54,308 nt of DNA, taken from the NCBI GenBank assembly GCA_903960135.1, contig CAJBZP010000112.1, forward strand, positions 1 to 54,308. Direction: 5' to 3'. The notes below the pieces were generated by a model, which worked only from the letters and a program-made list of their open reading frames with translations, was not told the origin of the DNA and ran no database searches. Every line of letters starts with the position of its first letter. Within the stretch, counting starts at the first letter, position 1. This DNA is from an uncultured Actinomycetes bacterium (lineage in GTDB: Bacteria; Actinomycetota; Actinomycetes; S36-B12). The translations under genes and the position numbers were made by a program. Shown here piece by piece: positions 17,371 through 28,109 of this stretch.

Positions 17371-19563
17371 GTGAAAGCCAAGGCCATCAGGTTGTATTTA
17401 GGGAGGAGGGCACGCATGGGTGAACGTTCGAACCTGCGGTTAGTCATCCTCAGCGTGCTCGTCATCTCGTTGATGGCGACTTTGCTAGTGCGGTTGTTCT
17501 ATTTGCAAGTAATAACTGGTGAGGGTTATCGGGTGGCGGCCCAGAGCAACACCTTGCGCGAGGTGGCGACGCCGGCGGTGCGAGGGTTGATCCTGGATCA
17601 GGCTGGTCGCCCGCTGGTCGCCAATCGCACGTCCTTGGTTGTCACGGTTGATCGCGTGACCTTGCAGCGCGAGCCAGATGACGGTGCCGCGGTCATCGAA
17701 CGCCTTGCTCAGATTCTTGATGCATCGCCAGCCAGCATTAGTGATCGACTGATGACTTGCGGTGCGGAAGGCGCCAAGCCGCCGCCTGTCTGCTGGAACG
17801 GCTCGCCGTACCAGCCGATTCCAATTGCCCGAGATATCGATGCCCAAACCGCGTTATCGATTATGGAACGGCGGGTGAACTTCCCCGGTGTCACCGCGGG
17901 GCTGGAAGCCATCCGCACCTACCCGGCGCCATTTGACGTCAATGCCGCGCATCTACTCGGCTATCTGGGGCCGGTGACTGAGGAGGCGCTGACCGAGCAA
18001 GGTGATTCGACGGCGTATGACAGGTTGCGCCGCACCGATGTGGTCGGACGCTTTGGCTTGGAATCCACCTATGACGAGGCGATCCGCGGCAAGCCGGCGG
18101 TGACAACTCTGGAAGTCGACACAGCCGGGCGGATTACCAAAACCTTGGAGGAGAAGCCTGCGGTGGCGGGCGACTACATAGTCTCGACAATCGATGCCCG
18201 ACTCCAGCATCTCGTTGAGCAGCAGTTGGTTGCTGCGGTGCAGCGAGCGCAGGCGCAGGGATATCCGGGCGATTCCGGCGCGGCAGTTGTCGTTGATGTG
18301 CGAAATGGGCACATCCTGGCGATGGCTAGTTACCCAACTTATGACCCAGCCATTTGGGTGGGGGGCGTCACCGCTAAGCAGTACCAGGATCTGATGGATA
18401 GTGACGCACTTTCATCCAATGCCATTCAAGGGCTATTCGCTCCGGGCTCCACTTACAAGGTGATCAGCACCGCTGCGGCCGCGCGCGAGGGGTTCAGTTT
18501 GTACAGCAAGTACCAGTGCCCCAATCAGGTGAAACTAGGTACCCAAACATTTCGAAACTTCGAATCCGCGGGCTACGGGCCGATCACCCTAAAGCGCGCA
18601 ATTGAGGTGTCGTGCAACACGGTCTTCTACGGGATCGCCGACAAAATGTGGAATGACGCCGGGGGTAACGACGCTAATCGCAATTCACCGGATCCAATTG
18701 CCGAGACGGCCAGGCTTTTTGGCCTTGATGCTAAAACAGGTATCGACCTGCCGGGTGAGGCCACCGGGCGGGTATCGAGCCGTACCTTCAAGGTCGCTAA
18801 CTGGGAGCAAAAGCGCGATACCTGGTGCGCCAATGCGATTTCTGGATACCCCGAGACCCGCAAGACCAACCCTGGGCAGGCGGATTACTTCACCGCACTG
18901 GACCGCGAAAACTGTGCTGACGGGTTCAGGTGGCGCGAGGGTGATGCTCTGAACGCGGCGATCGGCCAAGGTGATACCGCGGTCACCCCATTGCAGATGG
19001 CTATGGCGTACTCGGCCATTGCAAATGGTGGCACGCTGTATCAACCCCAGTTGGTCAAGGCCATTATTGGGGCGGACGGCAAGGTTGTTAAAGAAATTGA
19101 CCCGGTGGTGACCGACCGGGTTGAGATTTCGCGAACTGCGATCAATTTCATTAATTCCGCTCTGCAGGGCGTGACGGCTAACGGCTCCGGTGAGGCACCG
19201 TTCGCCGGCTTCCCGCTGGCGCAAATACCAGTTGCGTCCAAGACTGGTTCGGCTCAGGTCACCGGCAATAAAGTTTCGACTTCGTGGTTCGCATCATTCG
19301 CGCCAGCCAATAAGCCAAGGTATGCGGTCGTCATGATGGTGACCCAAGGCGGCACTGGATCAAAGACTTCCGGCCCTAGTGTGCGAAAGATCTACGAGGG
19401 TATTTTCGGCGTCTCCGGTAGCACGGTGAACCCGGCCACGAGTGTGCTGGTTGATGGCGCCCCGCTGAAAAGACTGCCTACGGTACGTCCGGACGGCACG
19501 CCGGTGGCGCCGCGAGGCAAGATGTCAGGTCAGGCAGCGGCACCGGGAGGGGGTTCGCCATGA
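17371..19563 (+). CDS. mrdA: penicillin-binding protein 2
   Basis: FAPGSTYKVISTAAA (SxxK), SCN motif (VSCNTVFYG), SKTGSAQV (KTG). Confidence 0.95.
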   Translation: MKAKAIRLYLGRRARMGERSNLRLVILSVLVISLMATLLVRLFYLQVITGEGYRVAAQSNTLREVATPAVRGLILDQAGRPLVANRTSLVVTVDRVTLQREPDDGAAVIERLAQILDASPASISDRLMTCGAEGAKPPPVCWNGSPYQPIPIARDIDAQTALSIMERRVNFPGVTAGLEAIRTYPAPFDVNAAHLLGYLGPVTEEALTEQGDSTAYDRLRRTDVVGRFGLESTYDEAIRGKPAVTTLEVDTAGRITKTLEEKPAVAGDYIVSTIDARLQHLVEQQLVAAVQRAQAQGYPGDSGAAVVVDVRNGHILAMASYPTYDPAIWVGGVTAKQYQDLMDSDALSSNAIQGLFAPGSTYKVISTAAAAREGFSLYSKYQCPNQVKLGTQTFRNFESAGYGPITLKRAIEVSCNTVFYGIADKMWNDAGGNDANRNSPDPIAETARLFGLDAKTGIDLPGEATGRVSSRTFKVANWEQKRDTWCANAISGYPETRKTNPGQADYFTALDRENCADGFRWREGDALNAAIGQGDTAVTPLQMAMAYSAIANGGTLYQPQLVKAIIGADGKVVKEIDPVVTDRVEISRTAINFINSALQGVTANGSGEAPFAGFPLAQIPVASKTGSAQVTGNKVSTSWFASFAPANKPRYAVVMMVTQGGTGSKTSGPSVRKIYEGIFGVSGSTVNPATSVLVDGAPLKRLPTVRPDGTPVAPRGKMSGQAAAPGGGSP

Positions 19564-20747
19564 GTGCATTCTCAACAACGGACGCCATCGCCCGGCCACC
19601 AGCACCCGGCCGCTCCCGAGGTAGCTCCTATTGGCGTGATCTGGACTGGGTGCTGGTTGTCGCTGCCATCGGCGTCACGATCTTCGGGTCGGTGCTGGTT
19701 TGGTCAGCAAGCCGGGCCGACATGGCATCGGCGAATGACCCACAGTCATATCTGAAGCGGCACCTCATCAACGTGGTAGTCGCCATGGTCTTGGGATACG
19801 TCGCATCGCGGCTTGACTACCGCTGGCTGCGCGCGTATACGCCAATTATCTACATCGTTTCGGTATTGCTGCTGCTGGTGGTTTTCATTCCAGGCCTAGG
19901 TACTTCGATAGCTGGAGCCCGCGCATGGATCGATCTGCCGGGCGGATTTACTATCCAGCCATCCGAGTTCGCCAAGGTTGCGATCATCATGATGATGGCG
20001 GCCATCTTGGCGGAGAAACGTGACGTCGAAAGTGAGCCACATGATCGTGATGTGCTCATGTCGGTCGGTGTCGCCGTGTTGCCGATTCTAATTATCTTGG
20101 TGCAGAACGACACCGGGACGGTGCTGATCTTGGGCTCGGTGGCGCTATCCGTGATTGCCGTGTCCGGCGCACGTCGGCGTTGGGTGATCGGCCTGATCGG
20201 CGGGGCGGTCATTGGCATTTTGCTAGCGCTGCAATTGGGCCTGCTGCAGTCCTATCAAATTTCGCGATTGACCTCATTTCTTAATCCAGCCGGTGAACCC
20301 GGGGGAGCCACGTACAACTCAACCCAGGCGCGCATTGCGGTGGGCGGGGGCGGGTGGACCGGGTACGGGCTCTTCGAGGGTCCGCAGACCCAAGGCAAGT
20401 TCGTACCGGTCAACGAGAGCGATTTCATCTTCACCGTGGTTGGCGAAGAACTCGGATTCATTGGCTCGGCCCTGTTGATTCTGCTCATCTGCGTGATTTT
20501 GTGGCGGGCTATTCGCATCGCGATGAAAGCAGATGACCTATATGGACGACTTATTTCGACGGGCATAGTCGCTTGGCTGGCATTTCAGACTTTCGAGAAC
20601 ATCGGCATGACTTTGGGCATCATGCCAATCACCGGTATTCCGCTGCCGCTTGTTTCGGCAGGCGGAACCTCCATGATGTCGACCTGGATTGCGATTGGCC
20701 TGCTGGAGAATGTGCGCCTGCACTCGGCTCGGTCCTCGCTGACCTGA
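19560..20747 (+). CDS. rodA: rod shape-determining protein RodA (SEDS family)
   Basis: SEDS polytopic protein with GIMPITGIPLPLVSAGGTSMMSTWIAIGLLENV; ATGA overlap with mrdA. Confidence 0.95.
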   Translation: MSAFSTTDAIARPPAPGRSRGSSYWRDLDWVLVVAAIGVTIFGSVLVWSASRADMASANDPQSYLKRHLINVVVAMVLGYVASRLDYRWLRAYTPIIYIVSVLLLLVVFIPGLGTSIAGARAWIDLPGGFTIQPSEFAKVAIIMMMAAILAEKRDVESEPHDRDVLMSVGVAVLPILIILVQNDTGTVLILGSVALSVIAVSGARRRWVIGLIGGAVIGILLALQLGLLQSYQISRLTSFLNPAGEPGGATYNSTQARIAVGGGGWTGYGLFEGPQTQGKFVPVNESDFIFTVVGEELGFIGSALLILLICVILWRAIRIAMKADDLYGRLISTGIVAWLAFQTFENIGMTLGIMPITGIPLPLVSAGGTSMMSTWIAIGLLENVRLHSARSSLT

Positions 20748-20825
20748 CCTGAGAATCCCAGTGCCATCGTGGATCCGGTGCCAGGGGTAAAGCAGGATCT
20801 GGTTTCCATGGGTAACCTTGGCCAC

Positions 20826-22814
20826 ATGACGGTTTCAGATCTAGCTCGACGCGGTGAATCCGTCTTTGATCGCCTCGAATTGCTCTTGCCCTTGGTGAGT
20901 AAGCCAATTCAGTATGTCGGCGGGGAATTGAATGCGACCTTGAAGCCCTGGGATGACGTGCAGGTGCACTGGGTGCTCATGTACCCCGATGCCTACGAGG
21001 TTGGTGCCCCGAATCAAGGCGTGCAGATTCTTTATGAAGTCATCAATGAGCGCGTCGACGCCTTAGCGGAGCGCACCTACGCGATCTGGCCGGATCTTGA
21101 AGCCCTGATGCGCGAGGCCAAGGTGCCGCAGTTCACCGTGGATGGTCATCGCGCGGTTGGCGATTTCGATCTCTTCGGGCTTTCATTTTCCACTGAACTT
21201 GGCTACACGAACATGTTGAGCGCACTGTCACTGGGCAATATCCCGTTGCTGGCTCGGGAGCGCGACGACTCACATCCGATAGTTATTGCGGGTGGTCACG
21301 CGGCATTCAACCCGGAGCCAATCTCGGATTTCATTGACGCTGCCGTGCTGGGCGATGGTGAAGAGGCAGTGCTGCTCATCACCGACCTCACCAGGGATTG
21401 GAAGGCCGCAGGTTGCCCGGGTGGCCGGATGGGCCTGCTGCTCGAACTGGCCAAGACCGGGGTTATCTACGTTCCGGCTTTCTATGACGTGGAGTACCTA
21501 GCAGACGGCCGGATCCAACGGGTGATTCCGAACCAGCCCGAGGTGCCGTGGCGGGTACGCAAGCACACCTTGATGGATCTTGATAGCTGGCCTTACCCCA
21601 AAGCACCATTGGTCCCGTTGGCTGAGACCGTGCACGAGCGGATGAGCGTGGAAATCTTCCGCGGCTGCACCCGCGGTTGCCGCTTTTGCCAAGCCGGGAT
21701 GATCACCCGTCCGGTGCGCGAACGCAGTATTACCGGGATCGCGGAGATGGTCGAAAACGGGCTGAAGAAGACCGGCTACGAGGAAGTGGGCCTGTTATCG
21801 CTATCAAGTGCGGACCATTCAGAAATCGCTGACATAGCGCGCAATCTCGCAGATAGGTACGAAGGCTCCCAGACCGCGCTGTCGCTGCCAAGTACCAGAG
21901 TTGATGCTTTCAATGTCGACCTGGCAAATGAATTGTCACGGGGTGGACGGCGCAGCGGCCTAACCTTCGCCCCTGAGGGCGGTAGTGAGCGAATGCGCAA
22001 GGTCATAAATAAGCAGGTGACGGAGGAGGACTTAATCCGCACTGTTACTACTGCTTATTCGGCCGGCTGGCGCCAGGTAAAGCTCTATTTCATGTGCGGG
22101 TTACCAACTGAAACCGATGAGGATGTGCTTCAAATCGCGCAATTGGCCCGTGACGTGATCAAAGCCGGACGCGAGGCCACCGGTTCACGTGATATTCGAT
22201 GCACGGTTTCCATCGGGGGTTTCGTACCGAAACCACATACGCCATTTCAGTGGGCAGCCCAACTTGATCACGCCACTACCGATGCCCGGCTGGCTAAATT
22301 GCGCGATGCCATTCGCGCCGACCGCAACTACGGCAAAGCCATTGGTATTCGCTATCACGATGGCAAGCCGGGCATCGTCGAAGGCTTGCTCTCGCGTGGG
22401 GATCGCCGAATTGGCGCCGTCATCCTCGCGGCTTGGCAAGACGGGGCGAGATTTGACGGGTGGAGTGAGCATTTCTCCTATGACCGATGGATGAGCGCCG
22501 CTGATCGAGCCCTTGCTGATCAATGCGTTGATGTCGATTGGTACACCATCCGTGAGCGCACCAAGACCGAAGTACTGCCCTGGGACCACTTGGATTCCGG
22601 GCTTGACTCCGAGTGGCTTTGGGAGGACTGGCAGGCGGCCCTCGATGAAGTTGCGATTGACGATTGTCGCTGGACCCCGTGCTTTGACTGCGGGGTGTGC
22701 GACCAGATGGAGACGCAAATTCAAGTTGGCCCGACCGGGGTCACCGACCTTCCGATGCCAATGGTGCCGGCCCACGCGCCGGTTGCCGAAGCAGCCACCC
22801 AACCGGGGGCTTGA
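20826..22814 (+). CDS. TIGR03960-family B12-binding/radical SAM protein
   Basis: SKPIQYVGGELN...RGCTRGCRFCQAGMITRPVRERS (CxxxCxxC) and DCGVCDQM C-terminus. Confidence 0.92.
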   Translation: MTVSDLARRGESVFDRLELLLPLVSKPIQYVGGELNATLKPWDDVQVHWVLMYPDAYEVGAPNQGVQILYEVINERVDALAERTYAIWPDLEALMREAKVPQFTVDGHRAVGDFDLFGLSFSTELGYTNMLSALSLGNIPLLARERDDSHPIVIAGGHAAFNPEPISDFIDAAVLGDGEEAVLLITDLTRDWKAAGCPGGRMGLLLELAKTGVIYVPAFYDVEYLADGRIQRVIPNQPEVPWRVRKHTLMDLDSWPYPKAPLVPLAETVHERMSVEIFRGCTRGCRFCQAGMITRPVRERSITGIAEMVENGLKKTGYEEVGLLSLSSADHSEIADIARNLADRYEGSQTALSLPSTRVDAFNVDLANELSRGGRRSGLTFAPEGGSERMRKVINKQVTEEDLIRTVTTAYSAGWRQVKLYFMCGLPTETDEDVLQIAQLARDVIKAGREATGSRDIRCTVSIGGFVPKPHTPFQWAAQLDHATTDARLAKLRDAIRADRNYGKAIGIRYHDGKPGIVEGLLSRGDRRIGAVILAAWQDGARFDGWSEHFSYDRWMSAADRALADQCVDVDWYTIRERTKTEVLPWDHLDSGLDSEWLWEDWQAALDEVAIDDCRWTPCFDCGVCDQMETQIQVGPTGVTDLPMPMVPAHAPVAEAATQPGA

Positions 22815-22815
22815 T

Positions 22816-23565
22816 GTGGCACGTTCGGCTCCGGTGCGCGATGTAGCACCAACAGTCCAACGCCTGCGGCTGCAATATGCCAAGCGCGGACGCTTGCGGT
22901 TTTCCAGCCACCGTGACTTTCAACGGGCATTAGAGCGCGCGTTGCGGCGGGCGGAGATACCGATGGCATTTAGTGCTGGATTCTCCCCGCACCCGAAAGT
23001 GTCTTATGCGAACTCGGCTCCGACCGGGGTGGCAAGTGAGGCCGAATACGTCGAAATCGGGGTCACGGAGCGCTGCGACCCGGCCGCGGTGCGGGCGGCG
23101 CTAGATGCCGCCCTGCCACCGGGCCTGGACATAGTGGCGGTGGTGGAGGCAAGGTCACCTGATTTCGTCCAGCGGCTCGAGGCCAGTATTTGGCAAATTG
23201 AGCTGCCCGGCATGGGGGTTGCGGAAGTTGAGATTGCGGCCCAAAAACTACTGGCTCAGGGCGAAGTGACGGTAGAGCGCCTAACGAAGAATGGGGTTCG
23301 GGCCTTTGATGCACGGGGGCCGGTGGTGTCGGTGTCGGTGGAACCGGGGTCAGGGTGTGCCATACTCAGGGCGGTAGTACGGCATGCAACACCGTCCGTA
23401 CGACCCGACGACGTTCTTAAGGCACTACGGCAGGTAGCCGGCCTCGTGCCGCCAGCGCCCCCACGGGTGACTCGGCTGGCACAGGGGCCGCTCGACCCAG
23501 TCGGAGCGACCGTGGGAGATCCATTCGCCCACGACCGCGCGCCGCTGGCAGCCGCTAAGACTTGA
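22816..23565 (+). CDS. TIGR03936/DUF2344 family protein
   Basis: LRLQYAKRGRLRFSSHRDFQRALERALRRAEIPMAFSAGFSPHPKVSYA, directly after the TIGR03960 gene. Confidence 0.9.
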   Translation: MARSAPVRDVAPTVQRLRLQYAKRGRLRFSSHRDFQRALERALRRAEIPMAFSAGFSPHPKVSYANSAPTGVASEAEYVEIGVTERCDPAAVRAALDAALPPGLDIVAVVEARSPDFVQRLEASIWQIELPGMGVAEVEIAAQKLLAQGEVTVERLTKNGVRAFDARGPVVSVSVEPGSGCAILRAVVRHATPSVRPDDVLKALRQVAGLVPPAPPRVTRLAQGPLDPVGATVGDPFAHDRAPLAAAKT

Positions 23566-23646
23566 TGGGTGATCGGTAACGCTCACCCACACGACACGCG
23601 TTAACTCCGGGAGACCGGTGATTGACGCCTAAAGGAGTACGACCCA

Positions 23647-25938
23647 ATGGTCGAAATAACTGCACCCCCGTCCGAAAACAAATCAGCACCAGCGCCAGCG
23701 GAATCAGCAGCACCGGCCCCGCGCCGGCGTGCCGCCATTCGCCCGGCCGGGCCACCGGCGGTCACGGCAACTGAGAAACCGGTGAAGAAGGTGGCGAAGA
23801 AGGCCGAGAAAAAATCGGCCGCCGAAAAGCCCGAGAAGGCTCCCGCTAAGAAGGCGGCAGCGGCGACCGCCAAGAAGGCCACGAAGAAGGCAAGCACGAA
23901 GGCAAGCACGAAGGAAACCAAGACTCCTGAGGTCCCGGCCCCCGGTAAAGCCCCCAGCGCCGCGTTCATTGCCCCGCTCTTCCAGGCGGCCGAACCGGTG
24001 GCGCCACGAGCCACTCGGACCCGGACACCGAGTAAATCGGCCAAAGCGAAGGCGCCCGCCGAGTCTGCTGTTGCGGACAGCGCCGCTGGTGCATCTAGTG
24101 ACTTAGGTGCCGCGGTAGTTGGGGAGTCAGATGATGAGGCGCGCCGCCGCCGGCGCCGCCGCGGCGGCCGCGGCCGCCGCCGACGTACCGATGAATCCGA
24201 TGCGGCTGGCGAGACAACCGCTGATGACGAAAAGGCCGAGGCCGATGAGCTAGGTACGGACGAGGATTCAGAAAACTCGGCAACCACGCGCCGGCGTCGG
24301 CGTCGGCGCCGCGGCAGTGAAACCGATCTAGAGCCAGCCCCCGATGACCCGCCCAACACGGTAGTCAAAGTGCGGGCGCCGCGGACTAATGCCAAAAAAG
24401 ACGATGCGAATTCCATGCGTGGCTCAACCCGGCTCGAAGCCAAGAAGATGCGCCGGCGCGAGGGCCGTGAAGCCGGTCGCCGCCGGGCACCTATCTTGAC
24501 CGAGGCCGAGTTCCTAGCTCGTCGCGAATCCGTCGACCGGGTGATGGCGGTGCGGCAAACCGGTGATCGCACGCAGATCGCGGTGCTTGAGGACGGTGTG
24601 CTCGTTGAGCACTACGTCACGCGCGGTAGTTCGTCCTCACTCGTGGGCAATGTCTATTTAGGTCGCGTACAAAATGTGCTACCCAGCATGGAAGCCGCGT
24701 TTGTTGATATCGGTCGCGGTCGTAACGCGGTGTTGTATGCCGGTGAGGTCAATTGGGATGCCGCGGGCCTTGACGGGCAACCAAAGCGCATTGAGTTCGC
24801 CCTTAAATCCGGCGACACCATCTTGGTGCAGGTAACCAAGGATCCGGTTGGGCAAAAAGGTGCACGTCTAACAAGTCAGATCTCCTTGCCGGGGCGGTAC
24901 CTCGTTTATGTGCCAGACGGTTCGATGACGGGGATCAGCCGCAAACTGCCCGATACCGAGCGGGCTCGTTTGAAGAACATTCTTAAACGCGTAATGCCCG
25001 AAGAGGCCGGTGTCATTGTGCGCACCGCCGCGGAGGGCGCACCCGAGGAAGCCCTCGAGCAGGACATCACGCGCCTGCAGGCGCAGTCGGCGGCAATTGC
25101 CGAAGCCGTAAAAACGGCGACACCACCAACCCTGCTGCATGGCGAACCGGATCTTGCAATCAAGGTGGTGCGGGATATTTTCAATGAAGATGTCAACAAG
25201 TTGGTGGTCTCCGGGGATACCGCATGGGAGGCTCTGACCACCTACATCAACGCCATTGCACCCGATCTCGCGGGCCGCCTTCAACACTGGGTTTCGAATA
25301 AGGATCTCTTTGACGAATACCGGGTTGATGAGCAGCTTGCTAAGGCACTTGATCGAAAAGTGTTCCTGCCATCAGGTGGCTCGCTGGTGATCGACCGCAC
25401 CGAGGCCATGACCGTGGTTGACGTAAACACCGGAAAATTCATCGGTCAAGGCGGCAACCTCGAGCAGACGGTCACGAGTAATAACCTGGAAGCAGCTGAG
25501 GAGATCGTCCGGCAACTGCGCCTGCGCGATGTCGGCGGCATCATCGTCATCGACTTCATCGACATGGTCCTCGAAAGCAATCGGGATCTGGTTCTACGGC
25601 GGCTGGTTGAATCCTTGGGTCGCGACCGCACCAAGCACCAGGTTGCCGAAGTCACCTCACTTGGCTTGGTGCAGATGACCCGCAAGCGCATCGGCTCGGG
25701 GCTCATTGAGTCGTTTTCGACCCCATGTGATGCCTGTGCTGGTCGAGGCCTGCGGATTTCGATGCACCCGGTCGACAATGGCAATGGGGCGGCCCATGAT
25801 CATGACCACGAGGTCTCGCCCAAGAACCGGCGGCCGGCCAATGCGGTGGATCCGGCCGATGTCGCGGCCCGGGCCTACGAACGCACCGAAGAACCGGCCG
25901 CAGAGGGCGAATTGGAGCCTTCGGAGGAGGCGGTTTGA
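23647..25938 (+). CDS. rne: Rne/Rng family ribonuclease E/G
   Basis: GNVYLGRVQNVLPSMEAAFVDIGRGRNAVLYAGEV; DVNTGKFIGQGGNLEQTVTSNNLEAAEEIVRQLRLRDVGGIIVIDFIDM; CDACAGRG zinc link. Confidence 0.96.
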   Translation: MVEITAPPSENKSAPAPAESAAPAPRRRAAIRPAGPPAVTATEKPVKKVAKKAEKKSAAEKPEKAPAKKAAAATAKKATKKASTKASTKETKTPEVPAPGKAPSAAFIAPLFQAAEPVAPRATRTRTPSKSAKAKAPAESAVADSAAGASSDLGAAVVGESDDEARRRRRRRGGRGRRRRTDESDAAGETTADDEKAEADELGTDEDSENSATTRRRRRRRRGSETDLEPAPDDPPNTVVKVRAPRTNAKKDDANSMRGSTRLEAKKMRRREGREAGRRRAPILTEAEFLARRESVDRVMAVRQTGDRTQIAVLEDGVLVEHYVTRGSSSSLVGNVYLGRVQNVLPSMEAAFVDIGRGRNAVLYAGEVNWDAAGLDGQPKRIEFALKSGDTILVQVTKDPVGQKGARLTSQISLPGRYLVYVPDGSMTGISRKLPDTERARLKNILKRVMPEEAGVIVRTAAEGAPEEALEQDITRLQAQSAAIAEAVKTATPPTLLHGEPDLAIKVVRDIFNEDVNKLVVSGDTAWEALTTYINAIAPDLAGRLQHWVSNKDLFDEYRVDEQLAKALDRKVFLPSGGSLVIDRTEAMTVVDVNTGKFIGQGGNLEQTVTSNNLEAAEEIVRQLRLRDVGGIIVIDFIDMVLESNRDLVLRRLVESLGRDRTKHQVAEVTSLGLVQMTRKRIGSGLIESFSTPCDACAGRGLRISMHPVDNGNGAAHDHDHEVSPKNRRPANAVDPADVAARAYERTEEPAAEGELEPSEEAV
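24135..24190 (+). other. GC-only self-complementary tract within rne encoding an Arg/Gly cluster
   Basis: gcgccgccgccggcgccgccgcggcggccgcggccgccgccgacg encodes RRRRRRRGGRGRRRR and is strongly self-complementary. Confidence 0.8.
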
Positions 25939-25972
25939 CCACCAACGGGTGCTATCCGTACCCTTAGACCCC

Positions 25973-25990
25973 GGTGCCCCAACGGGCACC
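25973..25990 (+). promoter_or_regulatory. stem-loop in rplU leader
   Basis: GGTGCCC-caac-GGGCACC perfect 7-bp stem in the rne-rplU gap, with a second gggg/cccc stem after it. Confidence 0.4.
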
Positions 25991-26040
25991 CACCTCGCGG
26001 GGCAGTTCCCCGGGATTTGACTTACAGGTAGGAGTTCGTG

Positions 26041-26355
26041 GTGTACGCGATCGTGCGCGCTGGCGGCCGGCAGGAAAAGGTCGCGGTTGGCGATGTTGTG
26101 GTGCTCGACCGGCAGGCCGGTGAGCCGGGCAACACCCTGACACTTCCTGCATTATTGGTGGTAGATGGTGGCACCGTGACAACCGACGCCGCGACTTTGG
26201 CCAAGGTCACCGTGACCGCGGAGATCGTCGATCACCACCGCGGACCCAAGATCGACATCCTTAAGTACAAGAACAAGACCGGCTACCGCCGCCGTCAAGG
26301 TCATCGTCAAGACCTCACCGCGGTCAAGGTCACCGATATCAAGACCGGGAAGTGA
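26041..26355 (+). CDS. rplU: 50S ribosomal protein L21
   Basis: [33 protein letters not shown]. Confidence 0.97.
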   Translation: MYAIVRAGGRQEKVAVGDVVVLDRQAGEPGNTLTLPALLVVDGGTVTTDAATLAKVTVTAEIVDHHRGPKIDILKYKNKTGYRRRQGHRQDLTAVKVTDIKTGK

Positions 26356-26359
26356 ACTA

Positions 26360-26614
26360 ATGGCACATAAGAAAGGTGCATCCAGCACCCGCAACGGTCG
26401 CGACAGCAACGCTCAGCGCCTCGGGGTGAAGCGTTTCGGCGGCCAAGATGTCAACGCCGGTGAAATCATCGTGCGCCAGCGCGGTACCCACTTTCATCCT
26501 GGCAACAACGTTGGGCGCGGCAAGGACGACACCCTGTTCGCCCTCGCGGCCGGTACCGTTGAATTTGGGGTGGCCCGTGGTCGCCGCGTCGTAAACATTG
26601 TCGCGGGTGCGTAA
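26360..26614 (+). CDS. rpmA: 50S ribosomal protein L27
   Basis: [48 protein letters not shown]. Confidence 0.98.
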   Translation: MAHKKGASSTRNGRDSNAQRLGVKRFGGQDVNAGEIIVRQRGTHFHPGNNVGRGKDDTLFALAAGTVEFGVARGRRVVNIVAGA

Positions 26615-26673
26615 CCAGCGTTAACCGACCAAACTCTCGCGGCCAGGTCCGCGTTAGACAGCAACTTGTCGAC

Positions 26674-26698
26674 GAGGCGGGCCCGTTGGGCTCGCCTC
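26674..26698 (+). promoter_or_regulatory. 11-bp stem-loop between rpmA and obgE
   Basis: GAGGCGGGCCC-gtt-GGGCTCGCCTC with a single G.U pair; no T-tract follows. Confidence 0.55.
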
Positions 26699-26738
26699 GC
26701 TGCCATTGCACCGGGTACTAGAAAAGGGAGTACTAGCC

Positions 26739-28109
26739 GTGGCCACCTTCGTTGACCAAGTCACCTTGCATGTGCAAGGTGGCGACGGTGGCAACGGCTG
26801 TGCCTCGGTCTTGCGGGAGAAATTCAAACCACTTGGCGGGCCCGATGGTGGCAGCGGTGGCCGGGGCGGCGATATCGTGTTGGTCGTCGACCCGAGCGTG
26901 ACGACCCTGCTCGAGTTTCACCATGGTCCGCACCGGAAGGCCGACAACGGTCGCCCGGGGCAGGGGGCGCACCGCAATGGGGGCGAGGGCCAAGACGTAG
27001 TCCTGCGAGTACCCAATGGCACCATGGTGTTGGCACCGGATGGCACCGTAATCGCGGACCTACTCGGTGGCGGCACGCGGCAGATTATTGCCAAAGGCGG
27101 TCGCGGTGGTCTTGGCAATGCGGCGTTGGCGTCACCTCGGCGCAAGGCCCCAGGTTTTGCGCTCCTTGGTGAACCCGGTGAGTATCGAGATATCGTCTTA
27201 GAGTTAAAGACGGTCGCCGATGTAGCTCTGGTCGGATTTCCCAGTGCCGGCAAATCAAGTCTCGTTGCTGCGATGAGCGCGGCGCGACCAAAGATTGCCG
27301 ACTATCCCTTCACTACCTTGATCCCCCATCTTGGGGTCGTAACAGCTGGCGAGGTGGTTTTCACCATCGCCGATGTCCCGGGCTTGATTCCGGGTGCGAG
27401 TTCAGGCAAGGGATTGGGTCTGGAGTTCTTGCGCCATGTTGAGCGTTGCAGTGTGCTCGTTCAGGTCCTTGACTGTGCCACCATGGAGCCAGGGCGCGAC
27501 CCCATTGATGATCTTGACGCCATTGAGCATGAGTTGTCACTTTATGGTGGCTTGCAAGATCGCCCCCGAATTGTGGCGCTGAACAAGATTGACGTTCCGG
27601 ATGCGCAGGTACTTGCCGATCTGGTGCGCCCGATTCTTGAAGAGCGCGGCCACTTGGTATTTGAGATCTCAGCCGCAACCCATGAAGGTTTGCGGCCATT
27701 GTCATTTGCAATGGCCGACAAAGTATTGCAGGCACGGCTGGCGGCGATCCCCGATGAGGCGCCACGCATTGTCATCACCCCGAGGTCGGTTAATGATCGC
27801 GGCTTCACGGTAACCCACGATGCCGCTGGCTATCGCGTGCGCGGTGAGCGCCCGGAGCGTTGGGTGCGTCAGACCGATTTCAGCAATGACGAAGCCGTCG
27901 GCTACCTAGCCGATCGACTGGCCCGCCTTGGTGTCGAAGAGGCACTCGTCAAGCAGGGGGCAGCGGCCGGTTGCACAGTGATGATCGGCAGCGACGACAA
28001 CGCTGTGGTTTTTGACTGGCAACCGACTTTGAATATTGAAATGGGATCGAGCAAGAGCCCAAGAGGTACCGATGTGCGGTTGGCGGCCCAACTCGACGGA
28101 GATAGTTAA
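26739..28109 (+). CDS. obgE: GTPase Obg/CgtA
   Basis: [45 protein letters not shown]1 [10 protein letters not shown]. Confidence 0.97.
   Translation: MATFVDQVTLHVQGGDGGNGCASVLREKFKPLGGPDGGSGGRGGDIVLVVDPSVTTLLEFHHGPHRKADNGRPGQGAHRNGGEGQDVVLRVPNGTMVLAPDGTVIADLLGGGTRQIIAKGGRGGLGNAALASPRRKAPGFALLGEPGEYRDIVLELKTVADVALVGFPSAGKSSLVAAMSAARPKIADYPFTTLIPHLGVVTAGEVVFTIADVPGLIPGASSGKGLGLEFLRHVERCSVLVQVLDCATMEPGRDPIDDLDAIEHELSLYGGLQDRPRIVALNKIDVPDAQVLADLVRPILEERGHLVFEISAATHEGLRPLSFAMADKVLQARLAAIPDEAPRIVITPRSVNDRGFTVTHDAAGYRVRGERPERWVRQTDFSNDEAVGYLADRLARLGVEEALVKQGAAAGCTVMIGSDDNAVVFDWQPTLNIEMGSSKSPRGTDVRLAAQLDGDS

Noticed and set aside
23601-24572. 323-aa minus-strand ORF opposite the rne N-terminus
   Set aside because: Low-complexity Ser/Arg/Ala mirror of the GC-rich rne coding strand; rne is clearly the real gene here.
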